The notes: a model not told the origin generated them from the letters alone. A stretch of DNA of 39,105 nucleotides from a bacterium (GCA_028824015.1 JAPPFC010000016.1:1-39105), one strand, 5' to 3'; counted from the first letter of the stretch, positions 7,831 through 15,132 are shown. Translations and numbers: made by a program.

Positions 7831-7851
7831 CTCCGGCGGGGGGAGCCGGAG
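7831..7851 (-). terminator. hairpin between LLM copies 6 and 5
   Basis: CTCCGGC (7831-7837) and GCCGGAG (7845-7851) form a perfect 7-bp stem with a 7-nt loop, just after the stop of copy 6. No T-run follows on the minus strand. It could attenuate or process the transcript rather than act as a standard intrinsic terminator. Confidence 0.4.
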
Positions 7852-7862
7852 ACACCGGTCGG

Positions 7863-8735
7863 TCAGCGACCCGGCTCGATCACCTCCGAGACGATCCGCT
7901 CGGCCATCCTGAACTGTTCGGGGCGGGGCTGGTCCATGATGAACTCGTTCACGCCCGCCTCGGCGTACCGCCCCACCACTTCGGAGAACGCGTCGGGGCT
8001 CGACCAGGCGTCCGGCAGGCCCTGGGCGGCCATGTTGGACGCCCACCCGTAGAAGGAGCGGACTATCTCGGCCGGGTCCCTCCCGATCCGCTCGCAGGCC
8101 TCGTCGAGCGCCCGGTTGCGCTCGGCCATCTCCTCCACCGTCCCGAAGGAGTTCCACCGGTCGGCATAGCGGGCGCAGATGGCCAGCATGCGGGGGCGGT
8201 GGGCGCCCAGGGTGAGCGGCGGGCGGGGGGACTGGACCGGACGCGGGCGGAGCCGGGCGCCCTGCAGCCGGTAATGCTCGCCCTCGAAGGTGACCTCCTG
8301 TCCGCGGAGGAGGGAATCGATGATCTCCACCGCTTCGGCGAACCTCCCCACGAGCGTCGGGGGGTCGCCGAAGGGGATCCCGAACCGGTCGTGCTCCTCC
8401 ACGAACCACCCGGCGCCGAAGCCCAGTTCCAGGCGGCCTTCGGAGATGTGGTCGATGGTGAGGGCCTCATGGGCCAGGAGGGCCGGGTGGCGGAAGGTGT
8501 TGCTGCCCACCAGCACCCCCACCCTGATCCGGGAGGTCACCGTCGCCAGTGCGGCCAGGAGGGTCCAGCCCTCGAAGTAGGGATCAGACGGGTTGGACGG
8601 CCGGAGGAAGTGGTCGCAGTCCCAGATGCTGTCGAACCCCAGTTCCTCGAAATACCGCCACCGCTCGGCCAGGACCGGGTAGGGCTCGGCCTGATCGGTG
8701 CAGATCCCATAGAGAATCCTCCCCTCCCCCATCAC
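7863..8735 (-). CDS. LLM-class F420-dependent oxidoreductase, copy 6
   Basis: A 290-residue paralogue and the promoter-proximal gene of the array. Marks are RILYGICTDQAEPYPVLAERW, FEELGFDSIWDCDHFLRPS, TSRIRVGVLVGSNTFRHPALLAHEALT and GRLELGFGAGWFVEEHDRFGIP. GTG 8735 and ATG 8732 are adjacent start candidates; no clear ribosome binding site separates them. A 108-bp spacer with a 7-bp hairpin divides it from copy 5, so it may be partly transcribed alone. The family suggests an F420-linked hydride transfer. The substrate is unknown. Confidence 0.88.
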   Translation of the reverse strand: MMGEGRILYGICTDQAEPYPVLAERWRYFEELGFDSIWDCDHFLRPSNPSDPYFEGWTLLAALATVTSRIRVGVLVGSNTFRHPALLAHEALTIDHISEGRLELGFGAGWFVEEHDRFGIPFGDPPTLVGRFAEAVEIIDSLLRGQEVTFEGEHYRLQGARLRPRPVQSPRPPLTLGAHRPRMLAICARYADRWNSFGTVEEMAERNRALDEACERIGRDPAEIVRSFYGWASNMAAQGLPDAWSSPDAFSEVVGRYAEAGVNEFIMDQPRPEQFRMAERIVSEVIEPGR

Positions 8736-8782
8736 GTCACCGCCAGCGCCATCCCCGCAGAGCTTACCGGGGAGGGTTGGTG

Positions 8783-8980
8783 TCAGATGTTGGCCGAGAG
8801 CACTACCAGCGCCGCCACCCCGGCGATGCCGATGATGACATACACCACCCGCGAGACCAGGTTGGTTTCGCCGAACCTCCCGGCGGTGGTGACCGCCGCC
8901 ACCAGGTCGAAGCCGAACAGGCCGACCAGGCCCCAGTTGATGGCGCCGATCGCCGCCACCACAATCGCCAGACCCTCCAT
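8783..8980 (-). CDS. DUF378 small membrane protein
   Basis: A 65-residue protein with two hydrophobic helices and the DUF378 hallmark INWGLVGLFGFDLV near the N-terminus, then a short polar loop and the YVIIGIAGVAALVVL helix. ATG 8980 is chosen because AGGAG sits about 7 nt upstream; the longer frame to 9133 lacks support. DUF378 proteins are common small inner-membrane proteins of unknown function. The gene is divergent from the Nfo-PolDom fusion across a 161-bp spacer. Confidence 0.85.
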   Translation of the reverse strand: MEGLAIVVAAIGAINWGLVGLFGFDLVAAVTTAGRFGETNLVSRVVYVIIGIAGVAALVVLSANI

Positions 8981-9071
8981 CGTCACTCCTTCCTCTCCCG
9001 CTGCGAGCCGTCCGGCCCGTAGACCGAGCCAGCCGTCCCGCCGCGAAATCGCTGTCTTGTCAAACCACATC

Positions 9072-9089
9072 CGCCGCCGGATGGCGGCG
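9072..9089. promoter_or_regulatory. perfect inverted repeat in the DUF378/Nfo-PolDom divergent spacer
   Basis: CGCCGCC (9072-9078) and GGCGGCG (9083-9089) flank a GGAT loop. The repeat lies about 53 bp before the fusion gene, in a region that must hold both divergent promoters. It may be an operator or an mRNA hairpin. I found no LexA-type box (GAAC-N4-GTTC) here. Confidence 0.3.
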
Positions 9090-9141
9090 TGTATCGGATC
9101 GTAACCCGGGGACCTCGTGCGGGAGACCATCATTAAGGCCC

Positions 9142-10974
9142 ATGGGAGACCGACCTCCGAGTTCGATCCTGTTCGGGATCTCCGGGCCCCCGCCGGCCGA
9201 CCCGGCCGAGGACGGGGCCTTTTTGGACGACCTGGCTTCCCGGGGGATCCGGTCCTATGAACTCTCCTTCGTGAAGGGGTTCCCCTGGAAGGAGGCCCGG
9301 TGCGCGCAGTTCGGCACCCGGGCGGCCGAGAGGGGCTTTCGGCTCTCGGCCCATGCTCCCTACTTCGCGGTGCTGACCACCGAGGAGCCCGACAAGTCGC
9401 GGATGTGTCTCTCCGCCTTGGAGCACACCATGAAACTGGGACAGGAACTCGAGGCTCCCGTGGTGGTCGCCCACTCCGGCCACCTGAAGGGACGGCCCCC
9501 CGGGCAGGTGATGGACCTGATCCGCAGCCGCCTGGACGCGTTGGCTCCCAAGGTGGCCGACCTGGGGGTGGGCCTGGGGCTCGAGACCGCCGGACGCCAG
9601 GGCGCCTTCGGGACGCTGGGCGACATCGCCCTCCTGGCCGCCGAGTTCCCCTTCGTCAGGCCGGTGGTCGACTGGGCGCACCTGCACGCCCTCTCGGGGG
9701 GAGGGCTGGTGGACACCGAGCGGTTCAAGACGGTGCTGTCCTTCCTCCGGGACTCCTTTCCGGCCTGGATGCTCTCTCCCCTCCACACCCAGTTCACCGA
9801 CAACCGGTTCGGACCCGCCGGGGAGATCAGCCACGTTCCCTACGGTGAGGGGACGCTCCGGGCGGGACCGCTGGTGGAGGCTGCGTACGAGTCGGGCGTC
9901 TCGATGGTGTTGATCTCCGAGGCCCGGGAGTGGGAGAGCCACCTGGCGATCGGCGCCGAGGTGGCGGCCACGGTCGCCCGCCTGGAACGGATCCGGGAGG
10001 GGGGCGGTCCGAGGGCCGCCTCGGGAAGGGTCTCCTTTCCCGACCCGGTGCCGGTGGTCCCCACCGAGGACCGGCACCGGCCCCGGGAGGCCTCGCTCCC
10101 GGTTCGCCTCTCCAACCTGGCAAAGCCCTTCTTTCCCGACGGCTACACCAAGGGGGACCTGATCAGCTACTACGCCTCGGTGGCGGGGACGCTCCTCCCC
10201 CACCTGCGGGACCGGCCCCTGTCGATGTCCCGCTATCCCGACGGGATCGAGGGACCGTCCTTCTATGAGAAGCGGGCGCCGGGCCACCAGCCCGAGTGGA
10301 TGAGAAGGCTCCCGGTGGACTCCCACTCCATGGGAGGCGAGATCGAGTTTCTCTGCGCGGACCATCCCGAGTCTCTGATGTGGTTCGCCAACATGGGCTG
10401 TGTGGAGACCCACCCCTTCCACTCCCGCCATCCCGACCTCGATCATCCCGACTGGGCGGTGTTCGACTTCGACCCGGCCCCGGGCTCGTCCTGGTCGCAG
10501 GTGGTGGCGGGAGTCCGGCTGTGCGGGATGGCGCTTGAGCGGCTCGGGCTGGCGTCCTACCCCAAGCTGTCGGGGAGCCGCGGCATGCACGTTTACGTGC
10601 CGCTCCGCCCGGTGCACAGCTACGGGAGGGTGCGGAGGTTCGTGGGAGCGGTGGCCCGGTTGCTGGAGGCGGCCAACCCCGACGACCTGACCATGGCCTG
10701 GGAGAAGCCCAGGCGGGCCGGGAAGGTGTTCATCGACCACAACCGCAACGCCTTCGGCCAGACCGTCTCCTCGGTCTATTCGGTCCGTCCCCTCCCACGG
10801 GCGCCGGTCTCGGCACCCCTCATGTGGGAAGAGGTGGGCCGCTACCGCAACGGCGACATCCACATCGGGAACCTCTGGGACCGCCTGTCCCGCTACGGCG
10901 ACCTGTTCCTGGGGGTGCTGGCCGCGGACCAGACCCTCGACTCGGCCGAGGAGGCCCTGGAAATCCCCCCCTGA
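9142..10974 (+). CDS. fusion of endonuclease IV-like TIM barrel and LigD-type polymerase domain
   Basis: A 610-residue two-domain protein. Residues 1-285 resemble endonuclease IV (AP endonuclease family 2): RSYELSFVKGFPWKE, SAHAPYFAVL (H71), VVVAHSGHLKG (H111), GLGLETAGRQG (E148), VVDWAHLH (D177, H180), LHTQFTDNR (H215), SHVPYGEG (H231) and LISEARE (E260). Eight of nine Nfo metal-ligand positions appear filled; the Asp two residues before H231 is replaced by Ile. Residues 318-605 are a complete bacterial NHEJ PolDom (archaeo-eukaryotic primase type): LSNLAKPFFPDGYTKGDLI, PLSMSRYPDGI, catalytic DFDPAPG (D442, D444), SGSRGMHVYVPL (H483) and KVFIDHNRNAFGQT (D532). Nfo cuts abasic sites and trims 3' ends; PolDom fills gaps with dNTPs or rNTPs. 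The fusion therefore suggests an end-processing and gap-filling enzyme. No ligase domain or Ku is present in the window. AAGG lies 4 nt before ATG 9142. Confidence 0.9.
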   Translation: MGDRPPSSILFGISGPPPADPAEDGAFLDDLASRGIRSYELSFVKGFPWKEARCAQFGTRAAERGFRLSAHAPYFAVLTTEEPDKSRMCLSALEHTMKLGQELEAPVVVAHSGHLKGRPPGQVMDLIRSRLDALAPKVADLGVGLGLETAGRQGAFGTLGDIALLAAEFPFVRPVVDWAHLHALSGGGLVDTERFKTVLSFLRDSFPAWMLSPLHTQFTDNRFGPAGEISHVPYGEGTLRAGPLVEAAYESGVSMVLISEAREWESHLAIGAEVAATVARLERIREGGGPRAASGRVSFPDPVPVVPTEDRHRPREASLPVRLSNLAKPFFPDGYTKGDLISYYASVAGTLLPHLRDRPLSMSRYPDGIEGPSFYEKRAPGHQPEWMRRLPVDSHSMGGEIEFLCADHPESLMWFANMGCVETHPFHSRHPDLDHPDWAVFDFDPAPGSSWSQVVAGVRLCGMALERLGLASYPKLSGSRGMHVYVPLRPVHSYGRVRRFVGAVARLLEAANPDDLTMAWEKPRRAGKVFIDHNRNAFGQTVSSVYSVRPLPRAPVSAPLMWEEVGRYRNGDIHIGNLWDRLSRYGDLFLGVLAADQTLDSAEEALEIPP

Positions 10975-11012
10975 GAGCCCCTCGCCGCCACCCCGGCGTT
11001 CCGCCCGGAGGG

Positions 11013-11018
11013 TATCCT
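11013..11018 (+). promoter_or_regulatory. leaderless-type -10 box (TATCCT) of the HisA-like gene
   Basis: TATCCT ends 7 nt before ATG 11026. GGAGG lies too far upstream (about 15 nt) to act as a ribosome binding site. Confidence 0.45.
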
Positions 11019-11025
11019 GTCTCGC

Positions 11026-12156
11026 ATGGATGTCTACGGACGCATCAACATCCTGGGAGGCCGCTCGGTCCGCCTCCCCTCCCTCGACGTGACCGAGGCC
11101 ATCATCCTGGACAACGACCCGCTCAGCCGGGCCAAGATGTGGGCCAGCCAGGGCGCGGACCTCCTGCACGTGGTGGACCTGAACGCCGCCGCGCTGGGCG
11201 ACTACCAGAACCGTGAGCTGATCGACAGAATCGTTGCGGAACTGGACACGCCGGTGCAGGTGGCCGGAGGCGTCCGGTCCCCCATCGAGGCGGCGCGGCT
11301 GATCCAAAACGGCGCCTGGAGGGTGGTGATGGGCACCGCCGCCATCGAGGAGCAGATCATGATCTGGGACCTGTGCCGGGAGTATCCGGGCAAGATCGCC
11401 GTCTCGCTCGACGTCCGTCCCGACCAGGAGATAGTGACCCAGGGATTCTCGGAGAGAAGCGGGCGCTACCTCGAGGAAGTGCTGCTGGAGATGTCGTCGG
11501 CGGGAGTGGCCGCCTTCCTGGTGGCCGAGGCCGGACGCGACCCCCTCACCGAACCGCTCGACCTGGACATCTACGCCGAGTGCCTGGAATTTGTGCCCGA
11601 GCCGGTGATAGTGGCCGGCGGGGTGGGCTCGGTGGACGACCTCCGCACCCTGTCCCGGCTGTCGGTGGCGGGCCGCAAGATCGGGGGGGTGATCGTGGGA
11701 AGGGAGGTCACCCACGGCCGGTTCAGCCTCCAGCAGGCCAAGCAGACCGTGACGGCCGCCGACGAGGCGCCCGCACTCACCCCCCGGGGAGGGATGAGCA
11801 TGGTCCTGCGGGTGGAGGACCTCGAGGAGATGGCCTCCTTCTATTCCAGGGTCCTCGGTCTCAGCGAGGTGGTCTCGCCGGCGGTGGCGACCCGCGGCTA
11901 CGTGTGGATGGCGATCGGCGGGGGCGCCTACCTGATCCTCCGAAAGAGGCGGGAGGGCGAGCCGCCCTCTGCGGGGACCGCCGAAGTGGTGCTGTGGACC
12001 GACGACACCAAGAAGTGGGCGGACTACCTGGTGAGCCAGGGCCTGGGGGTGGTGAAGACCCACTCCGCCGAGGCGGGGCTGCCTCTCGACCTGACCGGGG
12101 TGGTCGATCCCGAGGGGAACACCGTCTGGGTGAGCCGGCCTCCCCAGATGACCTAG
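11026..12156 (+). CDS. HisA-like TIM barrel fused to a glyoxalase/VOC domain
   Basis: A 376-residue fusion. Residues 1-245 follow the HisA/HisF phosphate-binding barrel: NILGGRSVRL, ADLLHVVDLNAAALGD, PVQVAGGVRSP (76-86), RVVMGTAAIEE, KIAVSLDVRPDQEIVTQG, PVIVAGGVGSVDDL and GGVIVGREV. The two acids that catalyse the Amadori isomerisation in HisA look substituted: N8 stands where the first-strand Asp should be, and E168 replaces the second (LVAEAGRDPLT for the usual TDI-RDGT). Residues 257-376 form a VOC domain (GMSMVLRVEDLEEMASFYSRVLGLSEVV). The usual his neighbours are absent, so this is probably not the main HisA. A related isomerase or a ligand-binding protein is possible. It has its own leaderless-type promoter and lies upstream of metX. 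Confidence 0.82.
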   Translation: MDVYGRINILGGRSVRLPSLDVTEAIILDNDPLSRAKMWASQGADLLHVVDLNAAALGDYQNRELIDRIVAELDTPVQVAGGVRSPIEAARLIQNGAWRVVMGTAAIEEQIMIWDLCREYPGKIAVSLDVRPDQEIVTQGFSERSGRYLEEVLLEMSSAGVAAFLVAEAGRDPLTEPLDLDIYAECLEFVPEPVIVAGGVGSVDDLRTLSRLSVAGRKIGGVIVGREVTHGRFSLQQAKQTVTAADEAPALTPRGGMSMVLRVEDLEEMASFYSRVLGLSEVVSPAVATRGYVWMAIGGGAYLILRKRREGEPPSAGTAEVVLWTDDTKKWADYLVSQGLGVVKTHSAEAGLPLDLTGVVDPEGNTVWVSRPPQMT

Positions 12157-12167
12157 GGACACCCGCC

Positions 12168-12182
12168 GGGAGCCGGCTCCCG
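12168..12182. terminator. GC-rich palindrome after the HisA-VOC gene
   Basis: A nearly perfect GGGAGCCGGCTCCC palindrome lies just downstream of the stop at 12156. There is no clear T-run. It probably marks the 3' end of the HisA-VOC transcript before the separate metX promoter. Confidence 0.35.
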
Positions 12183-12267
12183 TCCCTCGTTGGCCCCCCA
12201 ACCTCGCAGGAGACTCGAAAAGGTTTCCGTCTCGGGCTGCCCTCGGGGGCGGTCGGCCCGGGTGGAA

Positions 12268-12295
12268 TTGGGCCTGAGGAGCCCCGGACTAGACT
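12268..12295 (+). promoter_or_regulatory. promoter of the riboswitch-metX unit
   Basis: TTGGGC (-35, 12268-12273) and TAGACT (-10, 12290-12295) are spaced by 16 nt. The expected start point near 12302 lies just before the riboswitch. Confidence 0.55.
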
Positions 12296-12318
12296 CAGCA
12301 CCGTAGCGTCACCAGACG

Positions 12319-12401
12319 CTCATCCAGAGCGGTGGAGGGACAGGCCCGGAGAAACCGCGGCAACCGGTCGCAAGACACGGTGCCAACGCCTGACCGATGA
12401 G
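12319..12401 (+). ncRNA. SAM riboswitch (S-box / SAM-I-IV clan) controlling metX
   Basis: P1 is CTCATC (12319-12324) paired with GATGAG (12396-12401). Between them is the S-box core: GGAGGGA, GGCCC, GAAACC, GGCAACC, then GGTGCCAA. P3 is a long stem capped by a GCAA tetraloop within GTC-GCAA-GAC. No P4 hairpin is visible between P3 and P1, unlike classical SAM-I, so it resembles the shorter actinobacterial SAM-IV or SAM-I/IV variants. The ribosome binding site AAAGGAG starts 2 nt after P1, which argues for translational control: SAM binding would favour P1 and limit access to the start. Confidence 0.85.
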
Positions 12402-12414
12402 TAAAGGAGAGTCG

Positions 12415-13587
12415 GTGACAAACAGTTCCTCGGACCCGCCCCTCGACCCCGCGGTCGACGGCCTCCCGCGCACCGAGACCCGGTTCGTGCGCCTCGGGGC
12501 CTACACCACCCTGGGCGGCAAGACCATCCCCGAGGTCACCCTGGCCTATGAGATGTACGGGGAGCTGAACGAGGCCCGGGACAACGTCATCCTGGTCTTC
12601 CACGCCCTGACCGGGAGCCAGCACGCCGCCGGGTTCAACCCGTCGGTGCCCGGGGTGGGCGCCCGGTGGACCGAGGAGATGCAGGTGGGCTGGTGGGACG
12701 GCTTCATCGGCCCCGGGCGGGCGCTGGACACCGACAGGTATGCGGTGGTGTGCGTCAACTACCTGGGCGGGTGCTACGGGTCCACGGGTCCGTCGTCTCC
12801 CGATCCCCGGACCGGGCGTCCCTACGGCTCGGCCTTCCCGTCGCTGACCGTCACCGACATCGTCGACTCCCAGATGAGGCTCCTCGAACACCTGGGAGTG
12901 GAGCGGATCCAGGCCTGCACGGGAGGCTCGGTGGGCGGTCTGATGGCGCTGGTGCTGGGCGTGCGCTATCCCGACCGGGTGAAGGTGGTGATTCCCATCG
13001 CCGCCGGACTCGGGGTGACCACCCTGCAGGTGATCCACAACTTCGAGCAGATGTTCGCCATCGTCACGGACCCGAACTTCCAGGGCGGGGACTTCTACGG
13101 AGGACCCCGGCCGGACCTGGGACTGGCCCTCGCCCGGATGATCGGCCACAAGACCTTCGTCTCCCTCTCGGCCTTCCGGGAGCGGATCCGCCATGAGATC
13201 GTGGAACGCGAGGACCTGGGCGGATACCGGGTGCAGCACCCCATGGAGTCCTACATGCTTCACCAGGGGCAGAAGTTCGTGGAGAGATTCGACGCCAACA
13301 CCTACCTGCGGGTGGTGCGGATCTGGCAGAAGTTCAACCTGGTGAAAGAGGTTGGGGGAGAGAGCGTCACCGAGCTTCTGAGCCGCTGTCGCGACCAGCA
13401 GTGGCTGGTGTTCACCATCGACTCGGACGTGTGCTTCTATCCCGAGGAGCAGGAGAGCATGGTCAAGACACTCACCGAGGTGGGGGTGCCGGTCCTCTGG
13501 CACACGGTGCAATCGGACAAGGGCCACGACGCCTTCCTGCTGGAGCCCGAGAAGTTCAAACCGGGCATCCACGCCGTCCTGGGCTAG
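12415..13587 (+). CDS. metX: homoserine O-acetyltransferase
   Basis: A 390-residue alpha/beta-hydrolase-fold enzyme that makes O-acetyl-L-homoserine from acetyl-CoA and L-homoserine, the first committed step to methionine. Motifs are VFHALTGSQH, WWDGFIGPGRALDTDRY, CVNYLGGCYGSTGPSS, the nucleophile elbow TGGSVGGLMAL, the acid-bearing TIDSDVCFYP and the catalytic His in KGHDAFLLE. The start is GTG 12415, 5 nt after AAAGGAG. ATG 12397 is rejected because it lies inside riboswitch P1. The elbow carries V where most family members have M. O-succinyl specificity is less likely in actinobacteria but cannot be excluded. The gene converges on selD, with 4 bp between stops. Confidence 0.93.
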   Translation: MTNSSSDPPLDPAVDGLPRTETRFVRLGAYTTLGGKTIPEVTLAYEMYGELNEARDNVILVFHALTGSQHAAGFNPSVPGVGARWTEEMQVGWWDGFIGPGRALDTDRYAVVCVNYLGGCYGSTGPSSPDPRTGRPYGSAFPSLTVTDIVDSQMRLLEHLGVERIQACTGGSVGGLMALVLGVRYPDRVKVVIPIAAGLGVTTLQVIHNFEQMFAIVTDPNFQGGDFYGGPRPDLGLALARMIGHKTFVSLSAFRERIRHEIVEREDLGGYRVQHPMESYMLHQGQKFVERFDANTYLRVVRIWQKFNLVKEVGGESVTELLSRCRDQQWLVFTIDSDVCFYPEEQESMVKTLTEVGVPVLWHTVQSDKGHDAFLLEPEKFKPGIHAVLG

Positions 13588-13591
13588 GGGA

Positions 13592-14617
13592 TCACACCAG
13601 TTCTATCGACGGCTCGCCCTCGGTGACCGCTCCGATGACGGCGGCCGCCACCCCATCCTCCTCCAGCCGCTCGATGAGTCGTGCGGCGCCCGCCGGCGCC
13701 ACCGCCACCAGCAGCCCCCCGCTGGTCTGGGCGTCGCACACCAGCCGCCGGGCGGTCTCGTCTCCTCCCCCGAGCCTGGCGCCGAAGGCCTCGAGGTTGC
13801 GAAGGCTCCCCCCCGGGTAGAACCCCTCCGAGAGCAGTTCCTCCGTTCCCTCGAGGAGCGGCAGGCCGGCGATCTCGACGCGGGCCGCCGCGCCGGAGGC
13901 GTCCAGCATGGAGAGGAGATGTCCCGCCAGCCCGTAGCCGGTGACGTCGGTGGCCGCCGAGGCGCCCGCCGCGATCATCGCCTCCGAGGCGCGGTCGTTG
14001 AGAGAGACCATCGAGGCCACCGCCGCGGAGAGGATGCCGGAGGGGCAGCGATCGGCCTTGTGGGCGGTGGTGATGATCCCCGTGCCGAGCGGCTTGGTGA
14101 GGACCAGCAGGTCCCCGGGTCGGGCGCCGGCGTTGGTGGTGAGCTCCACCGCGGTCCCGGTCACCGCGAACCCGTACTTGGGCTCGGGGTCGTCCACGGT
14201 GTGGCCGCCCACCACCGTGCACCCGGCCCGGGCCATCACCTCCGACCCTCCGCGTATCACCGTGGTGAGGGTCTGAAGCGGCAGGGCCTCCGAGGGCCAG
14301 CACACCAACTGGAGAGCGGTGAGGGGCTCACCACCCATGGCGTATACGTCCGACAGGGCGTTGGCGGCGGCGATCCTCCCCCAGTCCGCCGGGTCGTCCA
14401 CCACCGGCGTGAAGAAGTCGACCGTCTGGATGAGGACGCGCCCGTCCGGCAGGCGGTACGCGCCTGCGTCGTCGCGGGTTTCCACACCCACCAGGAGGTG
14501 GGGGGAGGAAAAGGCCGGATGGTCCCTGAGGGGGCGCAGGACCTGCGCCAACTCGGCCGAGCCGAGCTTGCACCCTCAGCCGGCGCCGTGACTGAAGCGG
14601 GTCAGCTTGGTGTCCAT
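13592..14617 (-). CDS. selD: selenide, water dikinase; selenoprotein with in-frame UGA (Sec14)
   Basis: SelD makes selenophosphate from selenide and ATP, the selenium donor for selenocysteine and selenouridine. From ATG 14617 the frame reads M-D-T-K-L-T-R-F-S-H-G-A-G, then TGA (14578-14576), then G-C-K-L-G-S-A-E. This aligns with the catalytic SHGAGCGCK of Cys-type SelD, so the UGA sits exactly at the catalytic Cys17 position and should encode selenocysteine. With readthrough the product is 341 residues, normal for SelD. A caller that treats UGA as stop would begin at TTG 14551 and lose the active site. Downstream blocks include VGVETRDDAGAY, QTVDFFTPVVDDP, ANALSDVYAMGG and CDAQTSGGLLVA. A TAGCTT box 7 nt before the ATG suggests a leaderless mRNA, divergent from greA. 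Confidence 0.93.
14550..14578 (-). promoter_or_regulatory. UGA codon and candidate bacterial SECIS hairpin in selD
   Basis: After the TGA (14578-14576) comes a 7-bp stem, AGCTCGG (14568-14562) with CCGAGTT (14556-14550, one G-U pair), closed by a CTCGG loop. The distance from the UGA and a loop containing G residues fit bacterial SECIS elements read by SelB. The exact fold is inferred. Confidence 0.6.
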
Positions 14618-14624
14618 CGGCACA

Positions 14625-14645
14625 AAGCTACCAACTTGATATGCT
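14625..14645. promoter_or_regulatory. divergent leaderless-type -10 boxes of selD and greA
   Basis: Minus strand: TAGCTT (14630-14625) ends 7 nt before selD ATG 14617. Plus strand: TATGCT (14640-14645) ends 10 nt before greA ATG 14656. The two -10 boxes lie almost back to back, so the -35 regions overlap the opposite gene's start. Confidence 0.45.
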
Positions 14646-14655
14646 CTCTTTTGCG

Positions 14656-15132
14656 ATGGAAAACCCAGCCACCTTTCTCACCCCCGACGCCCACCGCCGG
14701 CTCGTCTCGGAACTGGAGGACCTGAAGGGTCCCAAGCGCATCGAGATCTCCGAGCGGATCGCCGAGGCTCGCTCGCACGGCGACATCCGGGAGAACGCCG
14801 ACTATCACGCCGCCAAGGACCACCAGGGGCTGATGGAGGCCCGCATCGCCCACCTGGAGGCTGTGCTGCGGGATGCGCAGGTGATGGAGGTCGACGACAC
14901 CGGCCGGGTGGAGGTCGGGTCGATGGTGACCGTCGTGGACGAGGACGGAGACGAGATGGAGTTCCTGCTGGCGCCCGCCGAGAACCGAGGATCGGCCCGG
15001 CTGGTGGTCTCCCCCACCAGCCCCCTGGGGCAGGCGGTGCTGGCCAAGTCCCCCGGCGAGGTGGTCTCCTACGACGCGCCGGGCGGGACGTTCGAGGTCA
15101 AGGTCACCGAGGTCCGTCCCTTCTCGGCCTGA
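14656..15132 (+). CDS. greA: transcription elongation factor GreA
   Basis: A 158-residue Gre factor that enters the RNA polymerase secondary channel and stimulates cleavage of backtracked RNA. Residues 1-75 form the antiparallel coiled coil, with the conserved acidic tip in HGDIRENADYHAAKDHQ. The C-terminal FKBP-like domain has VEVGSMVTVVDEDGDEMEFLL, SPTSPLGQAVL and EVVSYDAPGG. The length is typical. ATG 14656 is preferred to ATG 14641 because the latter lies within the TATGCT -10 box and adds no family-conserved residues. A 116-bp gap separates it from mgtE, which has its own promoter. Confidence 0.93.
   Translation: MENPATFLTPDAHRRLVSELEDLKGPKRIEISERIAEARSHGDIRENADYHAAKDHQGLMEARIAHLEAVLRDAQVMEVDDTGRVEVGSMVTVVDEDGDEMEFLLAPAENRGSARLVVSPTSPLGQAVLAKSPGEVVSYDAPGGTFEVKVTEVRPFSA

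Noticed and set aside
3346..8735. Direct nucleotide repeats across the LLM cluster, considered as a mobile or repeat array
   Set aside because: They are explained by six homologous coding sequences; no terminal repeats, transposase or target duplications are visible.
6816..9104. 762-aa open frame on the plus strand
   Set aside because: It is antisense to LLM copies 5 and 6 and the DUF378 gene. A third-position GC shadow, not a protein.
9133..12201. 1022-aa open frame on the minus strand
   Set aside because: It lies antisense to two genes with clear conserved domains (Nfo-PolDom and HisA-VOC). Its His/Gly/Pro-rich translation is the usual shadow in very GC-rich DNA.
13592..14551. SelD starting at TTG 14551 (319 aa)
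   Set aside because: This start removes the catalytic Sec/Lys motif; the in-frame UGA readthrough from ATG 14617 gives the full family N-terminus.
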